From: Actinomycetes bacterium | GTDB lineage: Bacteria > Actinomycetota > Acidimicrobiia > Acidimicrobiales > UBA8190 | Assembly (NCBI GenBank): GCA_021798135.1 | Contig: JAJZYI010000062.1 | Coordinates: 1-12,994 of the forward strand | Direction: 5' to 3' | DNA length: 12,994 nucleotides | Part shown: piece after piece, positions 1-5,924 of the stretch | Layout of the letters: each line of letters starts with the position of its first letter | Numbering within the stretch: position 1 is the first letter of the stretch | The notes under the pieces: generated by a model | Told to the model about the DNA's origin: nothing | What the model saw: the letters and a program-made list of their open reading frames with translations, nothing else | Databases searched by the model: none | Program-made: the position numbers and the translations under genes

Positions 1-209
1 TCGCCTTCGACGACGCCCACTCCTACGGCTCCACCGGCGCCATGGCCCTCAACCGGCCGATCGCGGCAGCGGTGCCGACCCCGAGCGGCCACGGCTACTG
101 GCTCGTCGGCGCCGACGGCGGCGTCTTCGCCTTCGGTGACGCCCACTACTACGGCTCCACCGGCACGACCACACTCAACCGGCCGATCGTGGCAGCGGCG
201 TCGGCGTAG
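1..209 (+). CDS. C-terminal fragment of a secreted-type protein with 42-residue GYWLVG/FAFGDA repeats
   Basis: The reading frame is open from the window edge (first full codon at 3) to TAG at 207-209 and gives the last 68 residues of a longer protein. Two successive units are visible: FAFDDAHSYGSTGAMALNRP, then GYWLVGADGGVFAFGDAHYY followed by GSTGTTTLNRPIVAAA. The period from AFDDAH to AFGDAH is 42 residues. Such units are common in Acidimicrobiia extracellular proteins, where several follow a signal peptide or a catalytic domain; their exact function is not established, though a beta-propeller-like fold is plausible. The protein ends ASA immediately after a repeat, so this may be the natural end or a truncation by the decayed mobile DNA downstream. 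The N-terminus and any catalytic domain lie outside the window. Confidence 0.8.
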   Translation, partial: AFDDAHSYGSTGAMALNRPIAAAVPTPSGHGYWLVGADGGVFAFGDAHYYGSTGTTTLNRPIVAAASA

Positions 210-914
210 CGGCCCGGCAAGGCGCCGCGATCCGAAGGCGATCGAGGACGCCCTGTACCGGACGTCGGCGGGCCGGCGGCAGGAGGCCCGGGTCGCCGGC
301 ACGATCGGCTTGGTGGCCGGCGATCCGACCCGGTCCGCCCACGGGTGGCCCGAGCAGGTGGTGCGCTCCTGCGACGGGTGGAGCGCACCGGCCCGGCTGG
401 AGGCCAGGGGCGGCCCTGGATGGCCCGACGTCGGACGACCCTGATCAGCCTGCCGCGGAGGGTCCCTCGTGGTAGAGGCGGTCCGCCGGTGCCGGCTCGC
501 CGAGCGAGTGAGCGAGGACCGGGTGATGACGGCAGCGCTCGGGGAAGGCCCCGCGGCACTCGGAGGGGCGGTGGCGAGCTGGGTCCGGATGGTCCCGCCC
601 CCGATGCCGCCAGGCCTGAGCGGCCAGGCACGACGGCGCGCAGGTGACGGTAGGGGATGCGGACACCGGCTCGGAGCTGCGTCGCCAGGGGACTGCCGTC
701 CGCCTCTCGACCCGTCCTCCCGCGGGAATCCTCCCCACCGGCAACGACGTGCAGGACGAGGCCACCCACGAGCGAGCCGGTGCGCCTGCTCGGGCTCCCG
801 CCGGGCAGCGCGGCGACGACGGTGACGTGGACGCGGGCGTGCTGCTGCTCGTCGTCGACGTGATCCTGGCCGGCCGCGTGGTCGTAGCGTTGGGTGCAGC
901 GCGGGGAGGACTCG
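210..914. other. Decayed stretch with no recognised gene
   Basis: Several overlapping open frames cross this region on both strands, but none has a recognisable domain or a convincing start with a ribosome-binding site. A plus-strand frame at roughly 213-444 encodes a peptide containing AIEDALYRTSAGRRQEARVA and GGPGWPDVGRP before its stop, and it looks mildly protein-like. A plus frame from GTG 469 is also open for about 118 codons. The flank on the right is the broken end of a transposase pseudogene. I infer that this is remnant DNA left by insertion-sequence turnover, but I could not name the parent genes. Confidence 0.45.
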
Positions 915-1703
915 TGGCTCCCAGACCGGCTCGGCCTTGAGTTCCGGGTTGTTGTCGGGCGCTGCGTGGCCGGTTCCAGGCGTGATGGTGTCGATGATCT
1001 GCCGTCACCGAAGTCGTTGCCGTGCCAACGGAAGTGCGGGGCCAGGTCGCCGGGCGCCTTGGTCGAGCGGGACCCGACGATGAACCGCAGCCCGGCGGCG
1101 TCGAGCTCGGCCAGGTTGGCGGCCGACACCATGCCGGCGTCGGCGACGACGACCCGGTCGGTGACGCGGTGGCGCTCGGCGAACGAAGCGATGACCGGCA
1201 AGGTGGTGTGCGTCTCGGCCTTGTCACCCTCGATGCAGCTGATCTCGAGCGGGAACCCCCGGCGGTCGACGAGGAGGCCGACCAGGATCTGAGGATCGAC
1301 CCTGCGCTTGTTGGAGCAGCCGACCTTGCGCAGGTCGCCTTCGTGCTCGGCCTCGAAGGATCCGGGCGATCACGAGATCCCGGAACACCCCGTCTTCGAC
1401 GACGCCGAACCCGAGATCGCCATGCACGCGGGCCGGGGCATCGACCAACACGCTCGAGGAGGCCGACAGCGCGCCAGCCGGGCCGGCGGTGCCAGCCGCC
1501 ACGGAGGGCTCGGAGAACAGCTCAGGTCCGGTCTGGCCCGCCAACAGCGGCGTCGCCACCGAGACCTTGGGCGCATCGAGGGGGAGGGCGGCCTGGCCAG
1601 GCCCGACGAGCCACCGCGCGGCCTGGTCGATCAGCACGCCGAGGTCGACGTCGGTGTGCGCCGAGCCCCGGTGCTTCACGATGCGCTGCCGGCCGTCCCG
1701 GTG
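915..1703 (-). pseudogene. IS1634-type DDE transposase remnant with internal deletion and frameshift
   Basis: Read on the minus strand in three pieces. The first (1703 to about 1361) contains QRIVKHRGSAHTDVDLGVLI and ends GVVEDGVFRDLVIARI, the N-terminal part of IS1634-family transposases. At about 1360 the frame jumps to GSFEAEHEGDLRKVG, then VDPQILVGLLVDRRGFPLEI, RVTDRVVVADAGM, LRFIVGSRSTKAPGDL and HFRWHGNDFGDG, the catalytic core around the second Asp. In intact relatives the ARI(I/V)EPTSK motif and over 100 residues separate these pieces, so an internal deletion is inferred. Near 1000 a base appears to be missing: after DFGDG the homology continues in another frame as QIIDTITPGTGHAAPDNN and AEPVWEP, then stops near 915. 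The C-terminal third is absent, so the element cannot be functional. Confidence 0.82.
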
Positions 1704-1808
1704 CTCGGCGATCCCCAGGTCGTCGGCGATCTTGGCGAACGGCTTCTCGTGCAGCCGAGCGAGCTCCACAGCCCGCTGGCGGAACTCCGGCGGATACGGA
1801 CGTGGCAT
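1704..1808 (-). pseudogene. IS3-family OrfA N-terminal fragment fused to the IS1634 remnant
   Basis: The minus-strand ORF starting at ATG 1808 begins MPRPYPPEFRQRAVELARLH and continues EKPFAKIADDLGIAE, the N-terminal helix-turn-helix segment of IS3-family OrfA transposases. A good Shine-Dalgarno (GGGAGGA, about 1818-1824 on the minus strand) precedes it, so the native OrfA start region survives. After DDLGIAE the sequence switches without a frame break to the N-terminal part of an IS1634-type transposase (HRDGRQRIVKHRG). A real OrfA would continue with SESCLRNW-like sequence and then OrfB; neither is present nearby. It is a junction of two unrelated elements. Sequence between 1809 and 1851 may be the left end of the IS3 element, but no matching right end was seen. 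Confidence 0.75.
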
Positions 1809-2144
1809 ACGGACATCCTCCCAAGAGACACCTCTCGGCGCCTCACGGTCAGTGTCCGCCAGGCCGGGGGAAGCTCACGAGGGCGCGAACGGACCATCTG
1901 CGAGCAAAGTCAGGTCCGAGACCGCTGCATCGACGACACTCGCCTGCGGGCTGCACCGGGTCGAACAGGCGGGCCGCCTCCCGAGCGCGAACTGGGCCAG
2001 AAGATCTGCCTGGACCCGCCGTCCCCGCTCGCCGTCGCCCACACCACCGTCCACCCGGACCCCGCCGAATCCGCGCCGCGCGCTCGCCTACCTGCGGCCG
2101 CGCCCTCCAAGGCACGACGCAACCTCACCACGGCTGGCCGCCTC

Positions 2145-2357
2145 ATGGCGGTGGACGGGCTCCACGGACAGCTCCGAGGGCTCCTGCTCGGCGAGATCGA
2201 ACCGCCGATCCCATCTCCTGCGGAACTGGTCACCGCGCTCGACGCCGTCGCCGAGGTCACCGACGACGCTCGGTTCACCCGAGGGCACTTGGCGGCCACG
2301 TCCTCGGAGCAGCTCGGACAGCTGCTCGCCGAGCACCCAGGCGGCAGTCGGCACTGA
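2145..2357 (+). CDS. Small ORF of unknown function, possible gene remnant (70 aa)
   Basis: ATG at 2145 to TGA at 2355-2357. The peptide begins MAVDGLHGQLRGLLLGEIEP, continues PELVTALDAVAEV-like helical sequence and ends LGQLLAEHPGGSRH. Codons are strongly G/C-ending and the composition (alternating Leu, Glu, Asp, Ala) resembles a real soluble helical protein. The frame is open far upstream, and the protein-like composition extends back to roughly 2000 (KARRNLTTAGRL precedes the Met), but I found no ATG, GTG or ribosome-binding site there. It may therefore be the 3' end of a gene that lost its start when the neighbouring insertion sequences rearranged. No family was recognised. An antisense frame also spans this region but looks like a shadow. 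Confidence 0.3.
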   Translation: MAVDGLHGQLRGLLLGEIEPPIPSPAELVTALDAVAEVTDDARFTRGHLAATSSEQLGQLLAEHPGGSRH

Positions 2358-2720
2358 TCGGACGGCGAGGTCCATCGGCCGGCCGGCAGCAGCGGCCGCG
2401 CCCACCGATGCTGATCGACGGTCCTCGGGGACCGCCGACGCAGCAGCGGCCGCTCGACGCGATCACCTGGGTTCCGCTGGACGCTCCGCGCCCGGAACCG
2501 GTCGCAGGCTCGGCCGTGCTGCCGCACCGGACTGGCTTGGCCAGCCGCTCCCGCCCAACGGACGCCCTCCCGTCCGGCTCGACGGCGCAGACCATGCGGT
2601 GCAGCCACACCACGGCTCCGGGACCGTCGGGCTGGGTTCCTTCCACGTCGCCATCGCCGCGGCACAATGGGATCACCGGCGCAGGCGGGCGGTTCCCGCC
2701 GGGCCGGGCAGCGGCTCCCG
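2358..2720. other. Intergenic stretch without a recognised gene
   Basis: Plus and minus frames are open here only because of the high GC content; the translations are Pro/Arg/Ala-rich and match no family. The only possible signal is a weak promoter-like motif near its right end, listed separately. Confidence 0.4.
2641..2668 (+). promoter_or_regulatory. Weak promoter-like motif upstream of the PEGA-like gene
   Basis: CACAAT at 2663-2668 resembles a -10 box (consensus TANNNT), with TTCCAC at 2641-2646 as a poor -35 and a 16-bp spacer. If used, the transcript would have a leader of about 170 nt containing the 50-bp tandem repeat. Both boxes are weak. Confidence 0.2.
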
Positions 2721-2820
2721 CCGGGCAGGCGAGCGGTGCCGGCCGCAGGGCGCCCGGACGAGACCACCGCCCGGGCAGGCGAGCGGTGCCGGCCGCAGGG
2801 CGCCCGGACGAGACCACCGC
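2721..2820. repeat. Perfect 50-bp tandem duplication
   Basis: Positions 2721-2770 and 2771-2820 are identical 50-mers beginning CCGGGCAGGCGAGCGGTGCC and ending in GAGACCACCGC; the first 7 bases of a third copy (CCGGGCA) follow at 2821-2827. The array ends 4 bp before the AAGGAG ribosome-binding site of the next gene. The lack of any mismatch suggests a recent duplication. Confidence 0.95.
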
Positions 2821-2842
2821 CCGGGCACGCAAGGAGACGGGG

Positions 2843-3148
2843 ATGGCGGCTGTACTGAGGATGACGCACAAGGCGATCGGCGTCGAGGTGCGGCGCGGCA
2901 CCTACGAGATCATGGTCGACGGTCTGCGTGCCGGATCGGTCGACATGAACGCCACCGTCGAGATACCGGTGGAGCCCGGCCGCCACTCCCTGCAGCTTCG
3001 CCATGGCCGGAGCTCCAGCCGGGCCAAGACGTTCGACGCCGTCGACGGCGAGACGGTCGCCTTCCGATGCACCGGGAAGAGTGCCCTCCCGATCTTCCTG
3101 GCGTCGTTCGTCTTCCCCGGCCTGGCCCTCACCCTCAGGCGCGAGTAG
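2843..3148 (+). CDS. Small PEGA-like beta-rich protein of unknown function (101 aa)
   Basis: The ATG at 2843 is chosen because AAGGAG (2831-2836) lies 6 bp upstream; the next in-frame ATG (2861) has no such site. The protein shows alternating short beta-strand patterns typical of PEGA-like surface or carrier domains: YEIMVDGLRAGSVDMNATVE (residues 21-40), then IPVEPGRHSLQLRHGRSSSR (41-60), then FDAVDGETVAFRC (64-76). The VEPGRH-L-L core, in which a turn precedes a strand, is the recognisable part. The tail (residues 81-98, ALPIFLASFVFPGLALTL) is hydrophobic and could be a membrane association segment, but it is near the end and short. No signal peptide is seen. It is a single gene, convergent with the efflux pump gene. 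The fold assignment is by pattern only and no function is claimed. Confidence 0.75.
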   Translation: MAAVLRMTHKAIGVEVRRGTYEIMVDGLRAGSVDMNATVEIPVEPGRHSLQLRHGRSSSRAKTFDAVDGETVAFRCTGKSALPIFLASFVFPGLALTLRRE

Positions 3149-3156
3149 GTGCGGCC

Positions 3157-3187
3157 CCTGGACCGACGCGCCGTTCCCCGGTCCGGG
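3157..3187. terminator. Hairpin between convergent genes, candidate terminator
   Basis: CCTGGACCG (3157-3165) pairs with CGGTCCGGG (3179-3187) with one G-T wobble, giving a 9-bp stem and a 13-nt loop. It sits 9 bp after the stop of the PEGA-like gene and 22 bp after the minus-strand efflux gene's stop, so it could serve both directions. There is no T-run, as is common in high-GC actinobacteria. Confidence 0.45.
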
Positions 3188-3209
3188 AGCCGGGCCTGGC
3201 AGCGCCCGC

Positions 3210-4757
3210 TCAGTCGAACGCCGCCACCACCGCCGCCTCCACCGGCGTGGGCTCCACCAGGGCGAGCCCGGGCTCGGCGCCTGCAGCCTCGGCCGGCAGG
3301 TCACCCCGGCCGGCCCGCACCAGCAGGGCGGCGGTGGCGGCCGCGGCCAGCAGCAGCGCGGCGCTGACGGTGAAGCCGAGCGTGTAGCCGTGGATCGGGG
3401 CCGCCTGCGCCAGGTCGGGAAGGCGGCGGTGGGACACGACGAAGGCGGCGGTGGCGCTGGCCGCCACGGTGTTGAGCAGGGCGGTGCCCAGCGTGCTGCC
3501 CACCTGCTGGGTGGTGTTGACCAGGGCGCTGGCCACCCCGGCGTCGGCCGCGTCGACACCGACCAGTGCGGTCGAGCTCATCGGCACGAAGGTGGTCCCC
3601 ATGCCGAGCGCTGTCACCAGCTCGGCCGGCAGGACGTGGGCGACGTAGCCGCTGCCGACCTGGAGCTGGGCGAACCAGGCCATCCCGGCGGCGGCCACGA
3701 GCAGCCCGACCACCATGAGGGTGCGGGGCCCGACCCGGGGCAGGAGCCGGCTCGACACCGTGGCGCCGGTGATGATGCCCAGCGAGAAGGGCAGGAAGGC
3801 GAAGCCGGTCCGCACCGCGGAGTAGTGCAACGTCCCCTGGAAGTAGTAGGTGAGGAACAGGAAGGTGCCGAGCATGGCGCACCCGACCAGCAGCGAGGCG
3901 AGGAACGACCCGCCCCGGTTGCGCTCGAGCACCACCCGGACGGGCAGGAGCGGGTTGGCCGAGCGGAGCTCCACCACCACGAACAGGAGGAGGCCGGCGG
4001 CAGCAGCGGCCAGCAGCCCGATCGTGACGGGTGCCGCCCAGCCGTCGGTCCCGGCGGTGGTGAAGCCGTAGACGAGCATGAACAGCGCGAGGGTCACGGT
4101 GGCGGCCCCGGCCAGGTCGTAGCCACGCCCGCCGCCACCGCGGCTCTCCCCCACCACCCGGCGGGCCGCCACCGCCGTGACCACCGCGATGGGCACGTTG
4201 ATGAGCAGCGTCCACCGCCACGACGCGAACTGCGTCAGCCCTCCGCCGAGCACCAGGCCGATGGCGGCGCCGCTGCCCGCCACCGCCCCGTACACCCCGA
4301 AGGCCCGGGCCCGCTCGCGCGGCTCGGTGAACGTGGTGGTGAGCAGGGAGAGGGCAGACGGCGCCATCACCGCCGCGAAGCCGCCCTGCAGGGCCCGGGC
4401 CGCGAACAGCATGCCGGCGCTCTGCGCCAGGCCGCCCAGCGCGGACGTGGCGGCAAAGCCGAGGAGGCCGACGACGAAGGTGCGCCGGCGTCCCAGGTAG
4501 TCGGCGATCCGCCCGCCGAGCAGCAGCAGGGTGCCGAACGCCAGGGTGTACGCCGTCATCACCCACTGGCGGTCGGCCACCGAGATGTGCAGCGCCCGCT
4601 GGGCCGACGGCAGCGCCACGATGACCACCGACGCGTCGAGCACGATCATGAGCTGCGCCACGGCGATCACCACCAGCGCCCACGTGCGACGGCGCGCGTG
4701 GCGAGGGTCGGCGGTGCCCGGGGACGGCCCGGCAGACGTGGGGGTCGTGGTGGTCAT
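3210..4757 (-). CDS. DHA2-type (EmrB/QacA-like) MFS drug efflux transporter
   Basis: The 515-residue protein has the length and about 14 hydrophobic segments of the proton-driven DHA2 multidrug family in the cytoplasmic membrane. Motif D1 is LDASVVIVALP (residues 40-50), motif A is GGRIADYLGRRRTF (81-94) between TM2 and TM3, and a motif-C-like GVYGAVAGSGAAIGLVLGGG follows in TM5. Later segments include FLFLTYYFQGTLHYS and GMGTTFVPMSSTALVGV, typical of this family. ATG 4757 is preceded by GGAGGCGAGC, a suitable ribosome-binding site. The gene is divergent from a TetR gene 135 bp away and is led by a strong promoter containing candidate TetR operators, so substrate-responsive derepression is likely. 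The substrate cannot be read from sequence; export of a toxic or signalling small molecule is inferred. The reading frame stays open far upstream of the start, but only as a high-GC artefact. Confidence 0.93.
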   Translation of the reverse strand: MTTTTPTSAGPSPGTADPRHARRRTWALVVIAVAQLMIVLDASVVIVALPSAQRALHISVADRQWVMTAYTLAFGTLLLLGGRIADYLGRRRTFVVGLLGFAATSALGGLAQSAGMLFAARALQGGFAAVMAPSALSLLTTTFTEPRERARAFGVYGAVAGSGAAIGLVLGGGLTQFASWRWTLLINVPIAVVTAVAARRVVGESRGGGGRGYDLAGAATVTLALFMLVYGFTTAGTDGWAAPVTIGLLAAAAAGLLLFVVVELRSANPLLPVRVVLERNRGGSFLASLLVGCAMLGTFLFLTYYFQGTLHYSAVRTGFAFLPFSLGIITGATVSSRLLPRVGPRTLMVVGLLVAAAGMAWFAQLQVGSGYVAHVLPAELVTALGMGTTFVPMSSTALVGVDAADAGVASALVNTTQQVGSTLGTALLNTVAASATAAFVVSHRRLPDLAQAAPIHGYTLGFTVSAALLLAAAATAALLVRAGRGDLPAEAAGAEPGLALVEPTPVEAAVVAAFD

Positions 4758-4791
4758 GCTCGCCTCCGGGAGAGCCGCCGGGATAAGATGT

Positions 4792-4805
4792 GGAGCGATG
4801 GTTCC
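4792..4805. promoter_or_regulatory. Candidate TetR operator O1
   Basis: GGAGCGATGGTTCC is a 14-bp quasi-palindrome (GGA.CG....TCC type). It matches the minus-strand reading of the second site (GGAGCGAGCGTTCC) at 12 of 14 positions. It lies about 6-19 bp downstream of the predicted efflux transcription start, where a bound repressor would block elongation. Confidence 0.6.
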
Positions 4806-4817
4806 GCTTGTTGGGAC

Positions 4818-4847
4818 ACTATACGGAACGCTCGCTCCGGTTGTCAA
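4818..4847 (-). promoter_or_regulatory. Near-consensus housekeeping promoter of the efflux gene
   Basis: On the minus strand TTGACA (4847-4842) and TATAGT (4823-4818) are separated by 18 bp. This is a perfect -35 and a five-of-six -10 match. The expected start of transcription is near 4811, giving a leader of about 54 nt to ATG 4757. Confidence 0.75.
4825..4838. promoter_or_regulatory. Candidate TetR operator O2
   Basis: GGAACGCTCGCTCC is a quasi-palindrome with GGA.CG..CG.TCC symmetry. It lies inside the 18-bp spacer between the -35 and -10 boxes of the efflux promoter, a classic repressor position. It is the inverted counterpart of O1, and the centres are 33 bp apart, about three helical turns. 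Confidence 0.65.
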
Positions 4848-4858
4848 CGGATCCTTCA

Positions 4859-4871
4859 CGTGTGGCACACG
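4859..4871. promoter_or_regulatory. 13-bp perfect palindrome upstream of the tetR start
   Basis: CGTGTG-G-CACACG is a perfect inverted repeat with a one-base centre, 21 bp before ATG 4893. It differs in sequence from O1/O2, so if it is an operator it may serve another regulator or be an autoregulatory site. Confidence 0.35.
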
Positions 4872-4892
4872 CGCCGCGCACCGCGGGAAGCG

Positions 4893-5762
4893 ATGAGGGA
4901 CGCTCCGCCCTCGGCCGGCAACCGCGCCCCGACGGCCGGCAACCGCACCCCGGCCGGCAGCGGCACCCCGGCCGGCAACCACACGGCGACAGGCGGCAGC
5001 GGCACCCCGGCGGCCGGCAACCACACGGCGACAGGCGGCAGCGGCACCCCGGCGGCCGGCAACCACACGGCGACAGGCGGCAGCGGCACCCCGGCCGGCA
5101 ACCACACGGCGACAGGCGGCAGCGGCACCCCGGCGGCCGGCAACCACACGGCGACAGGCGGCAGCGGCACCCCGGCGGCCGGCAACCACACGGCGACAGG
5201 CGGCCGGCCGCTGCGCGCCGACGCAGCCCGGAACCGGCAGCGGATCCTGCAGGCCGCCGAGGACGTGTTCGCCCGCGACGGCATCGCCGTCCCCGTCGAC
5301 GTCGTGGCCGAGCGGGCCGGGGTGGGGATCGGCACCCTGTACCGGCACTTCCCCACCAAGGAGGCGCTGTTCGAGGCGGTGGTGCAGCTCCGCCTCGACG
5401 AGCTGCTCGCCGCGGCCGCCATCGAGCCCGGTGGCGACGCCACGGAGGCGTTCTTCTCGTTCCTCGAGAAGATGTGCGAGCAGGTCAGCCTGAAGCACGA
5501 CCTCTTCGACGCCCTGGCCGAGGCCGGCGTCGACCTGAAGGCCCGGTGCGCCACCCAGGTCGACGCGCTGAAGGAACGGGTCCGGGCCCTGCACGGCCGG
5601 GCGGTGGACAGCGGCGGCGTCCGCGGCGACGTCACCACCGACGAGGTGATGGGACTGGTCCTCGGAGCCTGCTCGCAGGCGAGCGCACCGAACGCCGACG
5701 GCGACAGCTCCACCCGGCGCATGCTCCGAGTGGTCTGCGACGGGCTGCGCACCGGCCGCTGA
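4893..5762 (+). CDS. TetR/AcrR-family regulator with a long repetitive N-terminal extension (289 aa)
   Basis: The DNA-binding domain starts near residue 104: RPLRADAARNRQRILQAAED (104-123), then VFARDGIAVP and VDVVAERAGVGIGTLYRHFP with TKEALFEAVV, a textbook TetR N-terminal helix-turn-helix. Residues about 164-289 form the helical ligand-binding/dimerisation part. Without the extension the protein is about 186 residues, the usual TetR size. Residues 1-103 are low complexity, mostly tandem GSGTPAAGNHTATG units rich in Gly, Thr, Pro, Asn and His. ATG 4893, with a modest GGGAAG upstream, is used because no ATG or GTG occurs in frame between it and the HTH. An alternative ATG at 4788 would overlap the promoter region and is disfavoured. 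Divergence from the efflux gene, with candidate operators between them, makes this the likely repressor of the pump and perhaps of itself. Confidence 0.88.
   Translation: MRDAPPSAGNRAPTAGNRTPAGSGTPAGNHTATGGSGTPAAGNHTATGGSGTPAAGNHTATGGSGTPAGNHTATGGSGTPAAGNHTATGGSGTPAAGNHTATGGRPLRADAARNRQRILQAAEDVFARDGIAVPVDVVAERAGVGIGTLYRHFPTKEALFEAVVQLRLDELLAAAAIEPGGDATEAFFSFLEKMCEQVSLKHDLFDALAEAGVDLKARCATQVDALKERVRALHGRAVDSGGVRGDVTTDEVMGLVLGACSQASAPNADGDSSTRRMLRVVCDGLRTGR
4956..5201 (+). repeat. In-frame 39/42-bp tandem coding repeat forming two 123-bp higher-order units
   Basis: Six consecutive units encode GSGTPAGNHTATG (13 residues, 39 bp) or GSGTPAAGNHTATG (14 residues, 42 bp), differing by one GCG codon. 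Their order is 39, 42, 42, 39, 42, 42, so the array is two identical 123-bp blocks. Degenerate precursor units (AGNRAPT, AGNRTPAGSGTP) precede it from about 4913. All unit lengths are multiples of three, so copy-number change preserves the TetR frame. Confidence 0.95.
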
Positions 5763-5788
5763 CAGCGGCCGGGACCAGCCTGGCGATC

Positions 5789-5816
5789 GGGGCGCGCCGG
5801 GGCAGCACGGCGCCCC
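5789..5816 (+). terminator. Hairpin after the TetR gene, possible terminator
   Basis: GGGGCGC (5789-5795) and GCGCCCC (5810-5816) form a perfect 7-bp stem with a 14-nt loop, 26 bp after the TetR stop. No T-run follows, so termination is only suggested. Confidence 0.35.
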
Positions 5817-5924
5817 AGCCCGGCCGGGAGCAGCAGGCGAGCCGGTCCCGCTGGTGAGGACGGCCGGGGCGCAGGAGGACGTTGGACCCTTCCCGGCGGC
5901 GACGCTCCTGGTCATGCTCTCTCC

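Noticed and set aside
644..940. Plus-strand ORF with a hydrophobic stretch (VDAGVLLLVVDVILAGRVVV)
   Set aside because: There is no ribosome-binding site or family match, and the frame lies in decayed DNA; the hydrophobic run alone is not enough to call a membrane protein.
3003..4892. Very long plus-strand frame antisense to the efflux gene and fused to TetR
   Set aside because: The translation opposite the transporter is Arg/Gly/His/Gln-rich shadow sequence; the minus strand encodes a full, motif-rich MFS protein.
4788..4892. Upstream ATG 4788 as the TetR start
   Set aside because: It would place the start within operator O1 and the divergent promoter, and the added residues look non-coding; ATG 4893 is preferred.
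4956..5201. CRISPR array
   Set aside because: Units are contiguous, in frame and without unique spacers; it is a coding tandem repeat.
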